Shown here piece by piece: positions 5,911 to 13,671 of a stretch of DNA of 15,545 nt (position 1 is the stretch's first letter; every line of letters begins with the position of its first letter). Source of the stretch: SCRT01 sp036379455 (GTDB lineage: Bacteria > Pseudomonadota > Gammaproteobacteria > Nevskiales > Nevskiaceae); assembly GCA_036379455.1 (NCBI GenBank), contig DASVGQ010000101.1:1-15545 (forward strand). The letters run 5' to 3'. A program made the translations under genes and the position numbers. Below the pieces are notes generated by a model, which was not told the DNA's origin, made no database searches, and saw only the letters and a list, made by a program, of their open reading frames with translations.

Positions 5911-8900
5911 CTACCCCACCCATGCGCGGGCGTTGCGGAACATCCGCATCCACGGCGTGCAGTGCGCGAAGCGCTGCGGCCACCACGAGCCCGTGTCGGC
6001 CGCGATCGTGCGCTCGGGGTGGGGCATGAGCAAGGTCACGCGGCCGTCGGCGTTGCACAGGCCGGTGATGCCGCCCGGCGAGCCGTTGGGATTGGCCGGG
6101 TAGCGCTCGGCTGGCTTGCCGCTGCGCGTGATGAAGCGCAGCGCGAGCTGCTCGCCGGCACGCAGCGCGTCGAGATCGCCCGACGCGGCAAACGTGGCGC
6201 GCCCTTCGCCGTGCGCGACGGAGATCGGCATGCGTGATCCGGCCATGCCGGCGAAGAACAGCGAGCGCGATTCGAGGATCTCGACCATCGTCCAGCGGGC
6301 CTCGAACTGCTGCGAGCGGTTGGCGCGGAACGCTGGCCAGTGGGCCGCGCTGGGGATGACGTCCTTGAGCGCCGACAGCATCTGGCAGCCGTTGCAGATG
6401 CCGAGGGCGAAGCGATCCCCGCGAGCGAGAAAGGCCTGGAACTGGTCGCGCACCCGCGGGTTCCACAGGATCGATTTCGCCCAGCCCTGGCCGGCGCCGA
6501 GCACGTCGCCGTAGGAGAAGCCGCCGCCGGCGGCGAAGCCGACGAAGCCGTCGAGCGTCAGCCGGCCTTCCAGCAGGTCCGTCATGTGCACGTCGACGGG
6601 CTCGAAGCCCGCCGCGTGGAAAGCCCACGCCAGCTCTGCCTGCCCGTTGACGCCCTGTTCGCGCAGGATCGCGACGCGCGGGGACGCGGTCGCGATCTCC
6701 GCGGCAGGCGGCGTGTCCTCGTGTCGGAAGCTGAGATGCAGCGAAAGCCCGGGATCCTCCGACGTTTCGACCGCCGCGAAGGCTTCGCGCGCGCAGTCCG
6801 GGTCATCGCGCAGCGCTGCCATGCGGTAGCTGGTTTCGCTCCACGCCTTCTGCAGCGCGGCGCGCGGCGCATCAAGCACGCAGCGACGACCGAGCGAGAT
6901 GTTGACCGCATCCTTGCCGTCGGGTGCGCCGAGGTCGGTGATGCGCAGGCCGTCGCGCGACAGGCGCCCGCACACCGCCGGGACGTCCGCTTCGCGCACC
7001 TGCAGCACCCAGCCGAGCTCTTCGTGGAACAGGGCGGAGACGGCGTCCTCGCCGAGCGGATCGAGCGCGACGCGCAGCCCGCAGCGGCCGGCGAAGGCCA
7101 TTTCCAGCAGCGTGACGACGAGGCCGCCGTCGCTGCGGTCGTGCGCTGCGAGGATGCGGTCCGCGGCGTTGAGCTCCTGCAGGGCCGCGAAGGCCTTGGC
7201 GAGCAGGCGCGGTTCGTCGACGTCCGGCGTCTCGCCACCATAGCGGCCGTAAACCTGGCCGAGCGCGCTGCCGCCGAGGCGCTGGTGCCCGACGCCCGGT
7301 TCCAGCAGCAGCAGCCGCGTGGGGCCGAGATCGGTGCGCAGCTGCGGCGTGAGCGTGCGGCGGACGTCCGCGACCGGTGCGAAGGCCGAGACGTTGAGCG
7401 TCAGCGGCGCGGTCTGCGTGCGCCGCTCGCCGCGATGTGTCCAGGTGCTGCGCATGGACAGCGAATCCTTGCCTACGGGAATCGAGATGCCGAGCGCGGG
7501 GCACAGCTCGGCGCCGACCGCGCGCACCGCGTCATAGAGCCGCGCGTCCTCGTCGCCTTCGCCGGCGGCCGCCATCCAGTTGGCGGACAGGCGCACGTCC
7601 GCCAGCCGCGCGATGCGCGCGGAGGCGATGTTCGTCAACGCCTCGGCGACCGCCATGCGCGCCGACGCCGCCGCGTGCGTGAGCGCCAGCACCGGCCGCT
7701 CGCCCATCGCCATGGCTTCACCGCAGCGCGCGGTAAAGCCGCTGGCGGTGACGGCGCAGTCGGCCACCGGCACCTGCCACGGTCCCACCATCTGGTCGCG
7801 TACCGTGAGCCCGCCGACGGTGCGGTCGCCGATGGTGATGAGGAAGGTCTTGGCGGCGACCGCCGGCAGCCGCAGCAGCCGCTCCAGCGCTTCGTCCACG
7901 TGGACGTCGTGCGTGTCGAGGCTCGGCAGGCTCCGGGCCTCGCGCGTCGCCGTACGCTGCAGCTGCGGCAATGAGCCGAGCAGCATGGGCATCGGCAGGT
8001 CGATCGGCGTCGGCGCGGGATCGTCGGTGACCCGCAGCCGCGGCTCGGCGGTGGCTTCGCCCACCACGGCGCAGGGGCAGCGTTCGCGCCGGCAGATCTG
8101 CTGCAGCGCGGCGAGGCGTCCCCGCGCGATGGCCAGCACGTAGCGCTCCTGCGCTTCGTTGCACCAGATCTCCATGGGTGACAGCCCGGGGTCCGCGCAG
8201 TCGATGGCACGCAGGTGGATGCTTCCGCCGCGGCCGTCGGTGTCGATGATCTCCGGGATGGCGTTGGACAGGCCGCCGGCTCCGACGTCGTGGATGGACA
8301 CGATCGGGTTGTCCGCGCCGAGCGCCCAGCAGGCGTCGATGACTTCCTGGCAGCGGCGCTCCAGCTCGGCGTTGGCCCGCTGCACGGAGGCGAAATCGAG
8401 CTCGGCCGCCGCCGCGTCGGTGGCGCGGCTGGACGCGGCGCCGCCGCCGAGGCCGATGAGCATGGCCGGCCCGCCCAGCACCACCAGCGCCACGTCGGCG
8501 TCGACCGGCTGCTTGCGGACGTCAGCATCGCGGATGGCGCCGTAGCCGCCGGCGATCATCACCGGCTTGTGGAAGCCGCGCAGCGATCCGTCCGGGAGCC
8601 GGGCCTCGAAGCTGCGGAAGTAGCCGGCCAGCGCCGGCCGGCCGAATTCGTTGTTGTAGCTGGCGGCGCCGATCGGCGCCTCGAGCATGATCTGCAGCGC
8701 GCTGGCCATGTGCCCCGGCGCGCCGACCGCATCGTCGTCCGGCGTGGTTTCCCAGGGTTGCAGGAAATCCGGGATGCGCAGGTTCGAGACGGTGAAGCCG
8801 CACAGCGCCGCGCGCGGTTTGCCGCCGCGCCCGGTCGCGCCCTCGTCGCGGATTTCGCCGCCGGCGCCGGTGGCGGCGCCGGGGTGCGGCGAGATGCCGG

Positions 8901-9774
8901 TCGGGTGGTTGTGCGTCTCCACCTTCATCAGCAGGTGCTGCGGCTCGCGATGCATCCGCCAGCGGCCGTCGGGGTCCGCGAACCAGCGGCCGATGGTCGG
9001 GCCGGCCACCACCGCGGCATTGTCGCGGTAGGCCGACAGCACCCCTTGCGGCGATGCGGCGTGGGTGTGGCGGATGAGCTGGAAGGGCGTGCGCGGCTGC
9101 GGGCTGCCGTCGATCGTGAAGGCGGCGTTGAAGATCTTGTGGCGGCAGTGCTCGGAGTTGATCTGCGCGAACATCACCAGCTCGGCGTCCGTCGGATCGC
9201 GGCGCAGGGCCGCGTAGTGCTCGGCGAGATAGCGGATTTCCGCCGTCGCCAGGCTGAGACCCCAGTCGGCATTGACGCGCTGGAGCGCGGCGATTCCCTG
9301 CGCCTGCAGCGGGACGGTGCGCAGCGCGCGCGGCGCCTGTGCGGCGAAGACCTCTGCCAGCCGGCTCGCGTCGTGCAGCAGCGTCTCGGTCATGCGGTCG
9401 TGGACCAGCGCGAGCTGCGGCGCGGGCAACGCCTCGACGCCCTCCAGCAGCAGCGCACGCGCGTGCTCCAGGCGATGCACGCCGGCCAGGCCGCAGACGT
9501 GGGCGATGTCCGTGGCCTTGCTCGACCATGCTGAGGTCACCCCCAGCCGCGGCACGATGTAGAGACAGGCGTCGGCCTGCGGCAGCGGCGCCGCGCCGAT
9601 GCCGAGCAGCGCGCACAGGCGCTCGGCCGTCGTGTCTTCGTCGGTCTCCGCGAGATACAGCGGGATCAGGCGCGCGCGCCGCAGGCTCGGCACCGTGTCC
9701 TGCAGCCGTGCGATCAGCCGACGGGTGGCTGGAGTCGCGGACTCGACCGCCTGCGCAAGGACATGGATTGTCAT
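5911..9774 (-). CDS. purL: Phosphoribosylformylglycinamidine synthase (FGAR amidotransferase), single-chain form
   Basis: Fourth step of de novo purine synthesis: FGAR + ATP + glutamine gives FGAM. This is the large one-polypeptide form of gammaproteobacteria (1287 residues; E. coli 1295), cytoplasmic. The N-terminal domain carries WSSKATDIAH (83-92). The first synthetase domain has ETHNHPTGISPHPGAATG with His288. Further conserved stretches are VVLGGPAMLIGLGGGAASS, SIHDVGAGGLSNA and ARDQMVGPWQVPVA-like sequence (here VRDQMVGPWQVPVA). The glutaminase domain from about residue 1030 has nucleophile Cys1127 in GICNGCQM and the His1252-Glu1254 pair in PHPERT, matching E. coli Cys1135, His1260 and Glu1262. 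The frame is intact. The start at MTIHVLAQ is preceded by GGGGAG about nine bases upstream; a longer frame would overlap the upstream hydrolase gene. It lies 31 bases after that hydrolase gene and 32 bases before ybdL. Confidence 0.98.
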   Translation of the reverse strand: MTIHVLAQAVESATPATRRLIARLQDTVPSLRRARLIPLYLAETDEDTTAERLCALLGIGAAPLPQADACLYIVPRLGVTSAWSSKATDIAHVCGLAGVHRLEHARALLLEGVEALPAPQLALVHDRMTETLLHDASRLAEVFAAQAPRALRTVPLQAQGIAALQRVNADWGLSLATAEIRYLAEHYAALRRDPTDAELVMFAQINSEHCRHKIFNAAFTIDGSPQPRTPFQLIRHTHAASPQGVLSAYRDNAAVVAGPTIGRWFADPDGRWRMHREPQHLLMKVETHNHPTGISPHPGAATGAGGEIRDEGATGRGGKPRAALCGFTVSNLRIPDFLQPWETTPDDDAVGAPGHMASALQIMLEAPIGAASYNNEFGRPALAGYFRSFEARLPDGSLRGFHKPVMIAGGYGAIRDADVRKQPVDADVALVVLGGPAMLIGLGGGAASSRATDAAAAELDFASVQRANAELERRCQEVIDACWALGADNPIVSIHDVGAGGLSNAIPEIIDTDGRGGSIHLRAIDCADPGLSPMEIWCNEAQERYVLAIARGRLAALQQICRRERCPCAVVGEATAEPRLRVTDDPAPTPIDLPMPMLLGSLPQLQRTATREARSLPSLDTHDVHVDEALERLLRLPAVAAKTFLITIGDRTVGGLTVRDQMVGPWQVPVADCAVTASGFTARCGEAMAMGERPVLALTHAAASARMAVAEALTNIASARIARLADVRLSANWMAAAGEGDEDARLYDAVRAVGAELCPALGISIPVGKDSLSMRSTWTHRGERRTQTAPLTLNVSAFAPVADVRRTLTPQLRTDLGPTRLLLLEPGVGHQRLGGSALGQVYGRYGGETPDVDEPRLLAKAFAALQELNAADRILAAHDRSDGGLVVTLLEMAFAGRCGLRVALDPLGEDAVSALFHEELGWVLQVREADVPAVCGRLSRDGLRITDLGAPDGKDAVNISLGRRCVLDAPRAALQKAWSETSYRMAALRDDPDCAREAFAAVETSEDPGLSLHLSFRHEDTPPAAEIATASPRVAILREQGVNGQAELAWAFHAAGFEPVDVHMTDLLEGRLTLDGFVGFAAGGGFSYGDVLGAGQGWAKSILWNPRVRDQFQAFLARGDRFALGICNGCQMLSALKDVIPSAAHWPAFRANRSQQFEARWTMVEILESRSLFFAGMAGSRMPISVAHGEGRATFAASGDLDALRAGEQLALRFITRSGKPAERYPANPNGSPGGITGLCNADGRVTLLMPHPERTIAADTGSWWPQRFAHCTPWMRMFRNARAWVG

Positions 9775-9805
9775 CGCTGTCACTCCCCGGCGCGGATGTC
9801 GCCCC

Positions 9806-10573
9806 TCAGTGGACTTCGCGCCAGTCCAGCCCGTCGCGCTGGCTGGCGCAGCCGATCCACCCGGGATCGCAGCCGAGCGCCTCGGCCGCCGCACGCGCGG
9901 CGTGTTCTGGCGTGTTGTTCTTCTGCGACAGGTGGATCGCGACGAGGTGCTGCAGGCGCGAGCAGTCGAGGGCGGTCAGGAGCTCCGCCGCCTGCCGGTT
10001 GCTGAGATGCCCCCACTGGCCACCGACGCGGCGACGGAGCGCGGCTGGATAGGGGCCGTGCTCGAGCATCTGCGCGTCGTGGTTGAACTCCAGCAGCAGC
10101 GCGTCGCAGGCGCTCAGCCGCGTGCGCATCCACGGCGTCACGTGGCCGGCGTCGGACAAGATGCCGATCCGCGATTGCCCGTCGCTGAACACGTACTGGC
10201 AGGGCTCGCGCGCGTCGTGCGGCACCGTGTAGGGCTCGATTTGCAGCGCGCCGATCGCGAAGGGCCGCTGCGGGTCGAAGCACTGGATGGCGGCCGCCGG
10301 CGGCGCGCCGATCCACGCGAGGCGCGTGCCCTCGGTCATCCACAGCGGCAGCTGCCGGCGGCGCAGCAGCGAGGCGGCGCCGGCGACGTGGTCGGCGTGC
10401 TCGTGGGTGATCACCACCGCGTCGATGTCCTCCAGCGACAGCCCGCGCTTCGAAAGCTGACGGCGCAGCGTGGTGGCCCCGATGCCGCAGTCGAGCAGCA
10501 CCCGCGTGCCGCCGCCGCAGACCAGCGTGGCGTTGCCGCCGCTGCCGCTGGCGAGCACCGTGAACCGCATCAT
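9806..10573 (-). CDS. Metallo-beta-lactamase-fold hydrolase, YycJ/PhnP-like (COG1235 type)
   Basis: Metal-dependent hydrolase of the MBL superfamily, 255 residues, no signal peptide, so cytoplasmic. It opens with RFTVLASGSGGNATLV, the typical first strand of the YycJ/WalJ branch. Metal ligands are visible: THEHADH (56-62) with His57, His59, Asp61 and His62; His119 in VPHD; Asp141 in LSDAGH; and His214 in IHLSQKNN, a C-terminal motif of this branch. Relatives include phosphodiesterases and nucleases such as RNase Z and YycJ, so a phosphoester or nucleic acid substrate is likely; the true substrate is unknown. Two adjacent ATGs (10573 and 10570) follow a strong AGGAGG, 6 or 9 bases away, and either could be used. 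Its position between DUF1820 and purL, with 10- and 31-base gaps, implies one transcript. Confidence 0.9.
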   Translation of the reverse strand: MMRFTVLASGSGGNATLVCGGGTRVLLDCGIGATTLRRQLSKRGLSLEDIDAVVITHEHADHVAGAASLLRRRQLPLWMTEGTRLAWIGAPPAAAIQCFDPQRPFAIGALQIEPYTVPHDAREPCQYVFSDGQSRIGILSDAGHVTPWMRTRLSACDALLLEFNHDAQMLEHGPYPAALRRRVGGQWGHLSNRQAAELLTALDCSRLQHLVAIHLSQKNNTPEHAARAAAEALGCDPGWIGCASQRDGLDWREVH

Positions 10574-10579
10574 GACGGG

Positions 10580-10586
10580 CCTCCTA
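10580..10586 (-). promoter_or_regulatory. Shine-Dalgarno of the MBL gene overlapping the DUF1820 stop codon
   Basis: On the minus strand the bases TAGGAGG contain both the TAG stop of DUF1820 (10584-10586) and a near-perfect Shine-Dalgarno, six bases before the first ATG of the hydrolase. Ribosomes ending DUF1820 therefore stand on the initiation site of the next gene, which suggests translational coupling. Confidence 0.8.
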
Positions 10587-10919
10587 GCGGTGGCCGTCGT
10601 GGTTGCCGCCGGTGAACACCGGAAACGGCATGACCTTTGCGCTCTCGCCGGCGGCGCGGATGCGCGCCGGTCCGCGGCGGTCGACCTGGTCGATGCGCAG
10701 CACCGCATGGATCGGGATGTAGGTGCGCTGCACGCCCTCGAATTCCATCTTCAGGCGCTCTTCGGACGGGTCGACGACGACGCGCGTCTTTTCGCCGAAC
10801 ACGATGTCCTCGACCTCGACGAAGCCGAGCAGGGATCCGTGGCTGATGCCGCGCGCGTAGATTTCGTAGACCTGACCCTGGTTGAGGAAGCTGATGCGGT
10901 AGAGCTGCTGGGCTTTCAT
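10584..10919 (-). CDS. DUF1820 family protein (PF08850), function unknown
   Basis: Small soluble protein of 111 residues that I recognise as the DUF1820 family of proteobacteria; no biochemical role is known to me. The conserved core is visible: LYRISFLNQGQVYEIYAR (6-23), GFVEVEDIVFGE (32-43), VVVDPSEERLKMEFEGV (47-63), and YIPIHAVLRIDQVD (67-80). A short, variable basic/Gly-rich tail follows (FTGGNHDGHR). It has no signal peptide and no membrane segment. The start MKAQQLYR fits the family's usual N-terminus. An alternative ATG nine codons upstream (10946) also lacks a Shine-Dalgarno and overlaps the candidate -10 element. It is the first gene after pstB, 76 bases downstream, and is tightly joined to the hydrolase gene. 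Confidence 0.88.
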   Translation of the reverse strand: MKAQQLYRISFLNQGQVYEIYARGISHGSLLGFVEVEDIVFGEKTRVVVDPSEERLKMEFEGVQRTYIPIHAVLRIDQVDRRGPARIRAAGESAKVMPFPVFTGGNHDGHR

Positions 10920-10944
10920 GGCGTGAGAAGCGGAACCGGCCGCC

Positions 10945-10973
10945 ATTATCCGGACAAGCGCGGCACGCGGCCA
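10945..10973 (-). promoter_or_regulatory. Candidate sigma70 promoter upstream of DUF1820
   Basis: On the minus strand GATAAT (10950 to 10945) matches five of six bases of the -10 consensus and is the most A/T-rich patch in this gap. A poor -35 candidate, TGGCCG (10973 to 10968), lies 17 bases upstream. If used, it would make DUF1820-MBL-purL-ybdL independent of pst transcription. The -10 alone is not proof. Confidence 0.35.
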
Positions 10974-10995
10974 GTCGGCGGAAGATGGCGGCGCA

Positions 10996-11835
10996 TCATC
11001 CGTAGCGCCCGGTGAGGTAGTTTTCCGTGCGCGGGTCCGCCGGCGTGGTGAACAGCTTCTGTGTCGGCCCGAATTCGACCAGCTCGCCGAGGTACATGAA
11101 GGCCGTGTAGTCGGCCACGCGCGCCGCCTGCTGCATGTTGTGCGTGACGATCGCGATGGTGTACTCGTCCTTGAGCTGGTAGATGAGCTCCTCGATCTTG
11201 GCGGTGGAGATCGGGTCGAGCGCCGAGGCCGGCTCGTCGAGCAGCACCACCTGCGGCCGTACCGCGATGGTGCGTGCAATGCACAGCCGCTGCTGCTGGC
11301 CGCCGGACAGGCTCAGGCCGCTCTGGTGCAGCTTGCCCTTGACCTCGTCCCACAGCGCGGCGCGCTTGAGCGAGGTCTGGACCCGGTCATCAAGCTCCGA
11401 GCGCGGCACGCGCTCGTAGAGCCGCACGCCGAAAGCGATGTTGTCGTAGATCGACATTGGAAAGGGCGTCGGCTTCTGGAACACCATGCCGACGTGCGCG
11501 CGCAGCAGGTTCACGTCCTGCTTCGGATCGAGGACATTGTGGCCATCCAGCAGCACTTCGCCCTCGGCGCGCTGCTTCGGATAGAGGTCGTACATGCGGT
11601 TGAGGATGCGCAGCAAGGTCGACTTGCCGCAGCCGGACGGGCCGATGAAGGCCGTGACCTGGCGCCCGTAGAGCGGCAGCGAGACGTTCTTGATGGCCTG
11701 GAAATCGCCGTAGTAGAACGAAACGTCGCGGATCTCGATCTTGACGTCCGGCGGTGGCGCCGGCGCTTGCGCGTCCAGGCCCGCGACGAAGGGCTTGGTG
11801 CGTGGACCGCGGAAGCCTTCCTCTGCGTCGACCAT
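10996..11835 (-). CDS. pstB: Phosphate ABC transporter ATPase PstB
   Basis: ATP-hydrolysing subunit of the PstSCAB high-affinity phosphate importer, on the cytoplasmic face of the inner membrane. The 279 residues include Walker A GPSGCGKST (65-73), Q-loop Gln120 in VFQKPTPFPMS, the ABC signature LSGGQQQR (176-183), Walker B VVLLDEP with Asp200 and Glu201, and H-loop His232 in THNMQQA. The end LTGRYG equals the PstB C-terminus of E. coli apart from the first residue. The N-terminus carries about 25-30 extra residues, proline-rich, before the first strand KIEIRDVSFYYG. The start at 11835 lies 3 bases after the pstA stop and has no clear Shine-Dalgarno, so translation is probably coupled to pstA. 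The next gene downstream is DUF1820, not phoU. Confidence 0.98.
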   Translation of the reverse strand: MVDAEEGFRGPRTKPFVAGLDAQAPAPPPDVKIEIRDVSFYYGDFQAIKNVSLPLYGRQVTAFIGPSGCGKSTLLRILNRMYDLYPKQRAEGEVLLDGHNVLDPKQDVNLLRAHVGMVFQKPTPFPMSIYDNIAFGVRLYERVPRSELDDRVQTSLKRAALWDEVKGKLHQSGLSLSGGQQQRLCIARTIAVRPQVVLLDEPASALDPISTAKIEELIYQLKDEYTIAIVTHNMQQAARVADYTAFMYLGELVEFGPTQKLFTTPADPRTENYLTGRYG

Positions 11836-11838
11836 GGG

Positions 11839-12681
11839 TCAGCCGCGGTGCCGGTTGAAGCTGCGTGCGAGGATGTTCAATGCGAGGATCACGACCGTGA
11901 TGACGAGTGCGGCGGTCCATGCCAGCTGCTGCCAGTAAGGATAAGGCGACAGCGCGAACTGGTAGATCATGACCGGCAGGTTGGCGATCGGCTGGTTCAT
12001 GTCGCTGCTCCAGAACGGGTTGTTCAGCGACGTGAAGAGCAGCGGCGCGGTTTCGCCGCCCACGCGCGCCACCGCGAGCAGCACGCCGGTCGTCAGCCCG
12101 GCGCGCGCGGCGCGGTAGACCACCTTGAGCAGCAGCACCCACTGCGGCGCGCCGAGGGCGCTGGCGGCCTCGCGCAGGTGGTTGGGCACCAGCAGCAAGG
12201 CATCCTCGGTGGTGCGCACGATCACCGGCAGCAGCAGGATGGCGAGCGCCGCGCCGCCGGCCCACGCCGAGAAGTGCCCCATCTTCACCACCATGACCTC
12301 GTAGATGAACAGGCCGATGACGATCGACGGCGCGGACAGCAGCACGTCGTTGACGAAGCGCACCACCATGGCCAGCCGCGTGCCGCGCCCGAATTCCGCG
12401 AGCCAGGTGCCGGTGAGCAGGCCGATGGGCGTGCCGATGACCACCGCCAGGACCGTCAGCACGAGCGAACCGTAGAGCGCGTTGAGCATGCCGCCGGCCG
12501 TCGCCCCCGGGGGCGGCGTCATCTGCGTGAAGGCCTGTACGGTCAGGCCGCGCACGCCGTGCCAGGCGAGGTCGCCGAGGATGGCCGCCAGCCACGCCAG
12601 GCCGATCGCCGTGGCCAGCAGCGCCAGCGCCATCACGACGCGGTTCGTAAGCCGTCGCCGGCGGTACAGGCGCTGGTCCAT
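11839..12681 (-). CDS. pstA: Phosphate ABC transporter permease PstA
   Basis: Inner-membrane permease that forms the phosphate channel with PstC; 280 residues. About six hydrophobic segments are visible, near residues 15-36, 68-93, 105-130, 138-157, 193-216 and 253-272. The cytoplasmic EAA loop that contacts PstB is EAASALGAPQWVLLLKVVYR (171-190), followed by RVGGETAPLLFTSL (206-219) and a periplasmic loop NNPFWSSDMNQPIANLPVMI (220-239), both typical of PstA. The ATG at 12681 follows the pstC TGA with no base between them (TGAATG). An SD-like AGGGCGG lies inside the end of pstC. This is the third gene of the pst operon. The family call is secure from the motifs and the gene order. Confidence 0.97.
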   Translation of the reverse strand: MDQRLYRRRRLTNRVVMALALLATAIGLAWLAAILGDLAWHGVRGLTVQAFTQMTPPPGATAGGMLNALYGSLVLTVLAVVIGTPIGLLTGTWLAEFGRGTRLAMVVRFVNDVLLSAPSIVIGLFIYEVMVVKMGHFSAWAGGAALAILLLPVIVRTTEDALLLVPNHLREAASALGAPQWVLLLKVVYRAARAGLTTGVLLAVARVGGETAPLLFTSLNNPFWSSDMNQPIANLPVMIYQFALSPYPYWQQLAWTAALVITVVILALNILARSFNRHRG

Positions 12682-13671
12682 TCAGGCGCCCGCCCTGCGC
12701 TGCAGCCGGAAGAGCATGTAACGGGAGACGGCCAGCACGATGAAGGTGATGACGAACAGCAGCAGACCGGTGGCGATCAGCGAGGAGGAATACAGGCCGC
12801 TCGTCGCTTCCGTGAACTCGTTGGCAATGGATGCCGAGATGGTGGTGCCGGGTGCCAGCACCGAGGCCGAGATGCGATGCGCGTTGCCGATCACGAAGGT
12901 CACCGCCATCGTCTCGCCGAGCGCGCGCCCGAGCCCCAGCATCACGCCGCCGAGCACCCCGGCGCGCGTGTACGGGATGACGACCCTGCGGACCACCTCG
13001 AAGGTCGTGCAGCCCATGCCGTAGGCGGCGTCCTTGAGCACCGGTGGCACGGTCTCGAACACGTCGCGCGTGATCGCCGTGATGTAGGGCAGCACCATGA
13101 TGCTGAGGATCAGCCCGGCGGTGAGTACGCCGAGGCCGTAGGACGGTCCGGCGAACAGCGCGGAGAATACCGGCACGCCCGCGAAGGTCTGCTCGAGCGC
13201 CGGCTGCACGTGGTCCTGCATGAAGGGTGCGAAGGCGAACAGGCCCCATACGCCGTAGATGATGCTGGGAATGCCTGCCAGCAGCTCCACCGCGATGCCG
13301 ATCGGCCGCTTGAGCACGGCCGGACACATCTCGGTCAGGAAGATGGCGATGCCGAGGCTCACGGGGATGCCCACGAGCATGGCGATGAAAGACGTCACCA
13401 GCGTGCCGTAGATGGCCGGCAGCGCGCCGAACAGGTTGGTGACGGGGTTCCAGTGCTGGCCGGTGATGAAGCCGGGGCCGAAGGTGCGGAAGGCCGGCCA
13501 CGCGCCCACCATCAGCGAGATGATCACGGCGCCGAGCACGACCAGCACCAGCCACGCGCTGGCGACCGTCAGGCAGCGCAGCGTGACGTCCGCCGCCGCG
13601 TAGCGGCGCAGGCGCCAGCGGCGGAACGCGTCCGCGTCGGCGCTGAGCGCGCGCTCCGCGGTGGTGCTCAT
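12682..13671 (-). CDS. pstC: Phosphate ABC transporter permease PstC
   Basis: Partner permease of PstA; 329 residues from the chosen start. A cytoplasmic N-terminal stretch rich in Arg is followed by about six membrane segments, near 33-57, 87-115, 125-150, 178-200, 237-260 and 295-317. Family marks are LTEMCP (112-117), ELLAGIPSIIYGVWGLFAFA (129-148), the EAA loop DAAYGMGCTTFEVVRRVVIP (214-233) and GRALGETMAV (248-257). An open frame extends eight codons further upstream, but MSTTAERA at 13671 is preferred because its ATG shares the four bases ATGA with the pstS stop. No strong Shine-Dalgarno precedes it, which fits translational coupling to pstS. The pstC stop is directly followed by the pstA start. 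Confidence 0.97.
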   Translation of the reverse strand: MSTTAERALSADADAFRRWRLRRYAAADVTLRCLTVASAWLVLVVLGAVIISLMVGAWPAFRTFGPGFITGQHWNPVTNLFGALPAIYGTLVTSFIAMLVGIPVSLGIAIFLTEMCPAVLKRPIGIAVELLAGIPSIIYGVWGLFAFAPFMQDHVQPALEQTFAGVPVFSALFAGPSYGLGVLTAGLILSIMVLPYITAITRDVFETVPPVLKDAAYGMGCTTFEVVRRVVIPYTRAGVLGGVMLGLGRALGETMAVTFVIGNAHRISASVLAPGTTISASIANEFTEATSGLYSSSLIATGLLLFVITFIVLAVSRYMLFRLQRRAGA

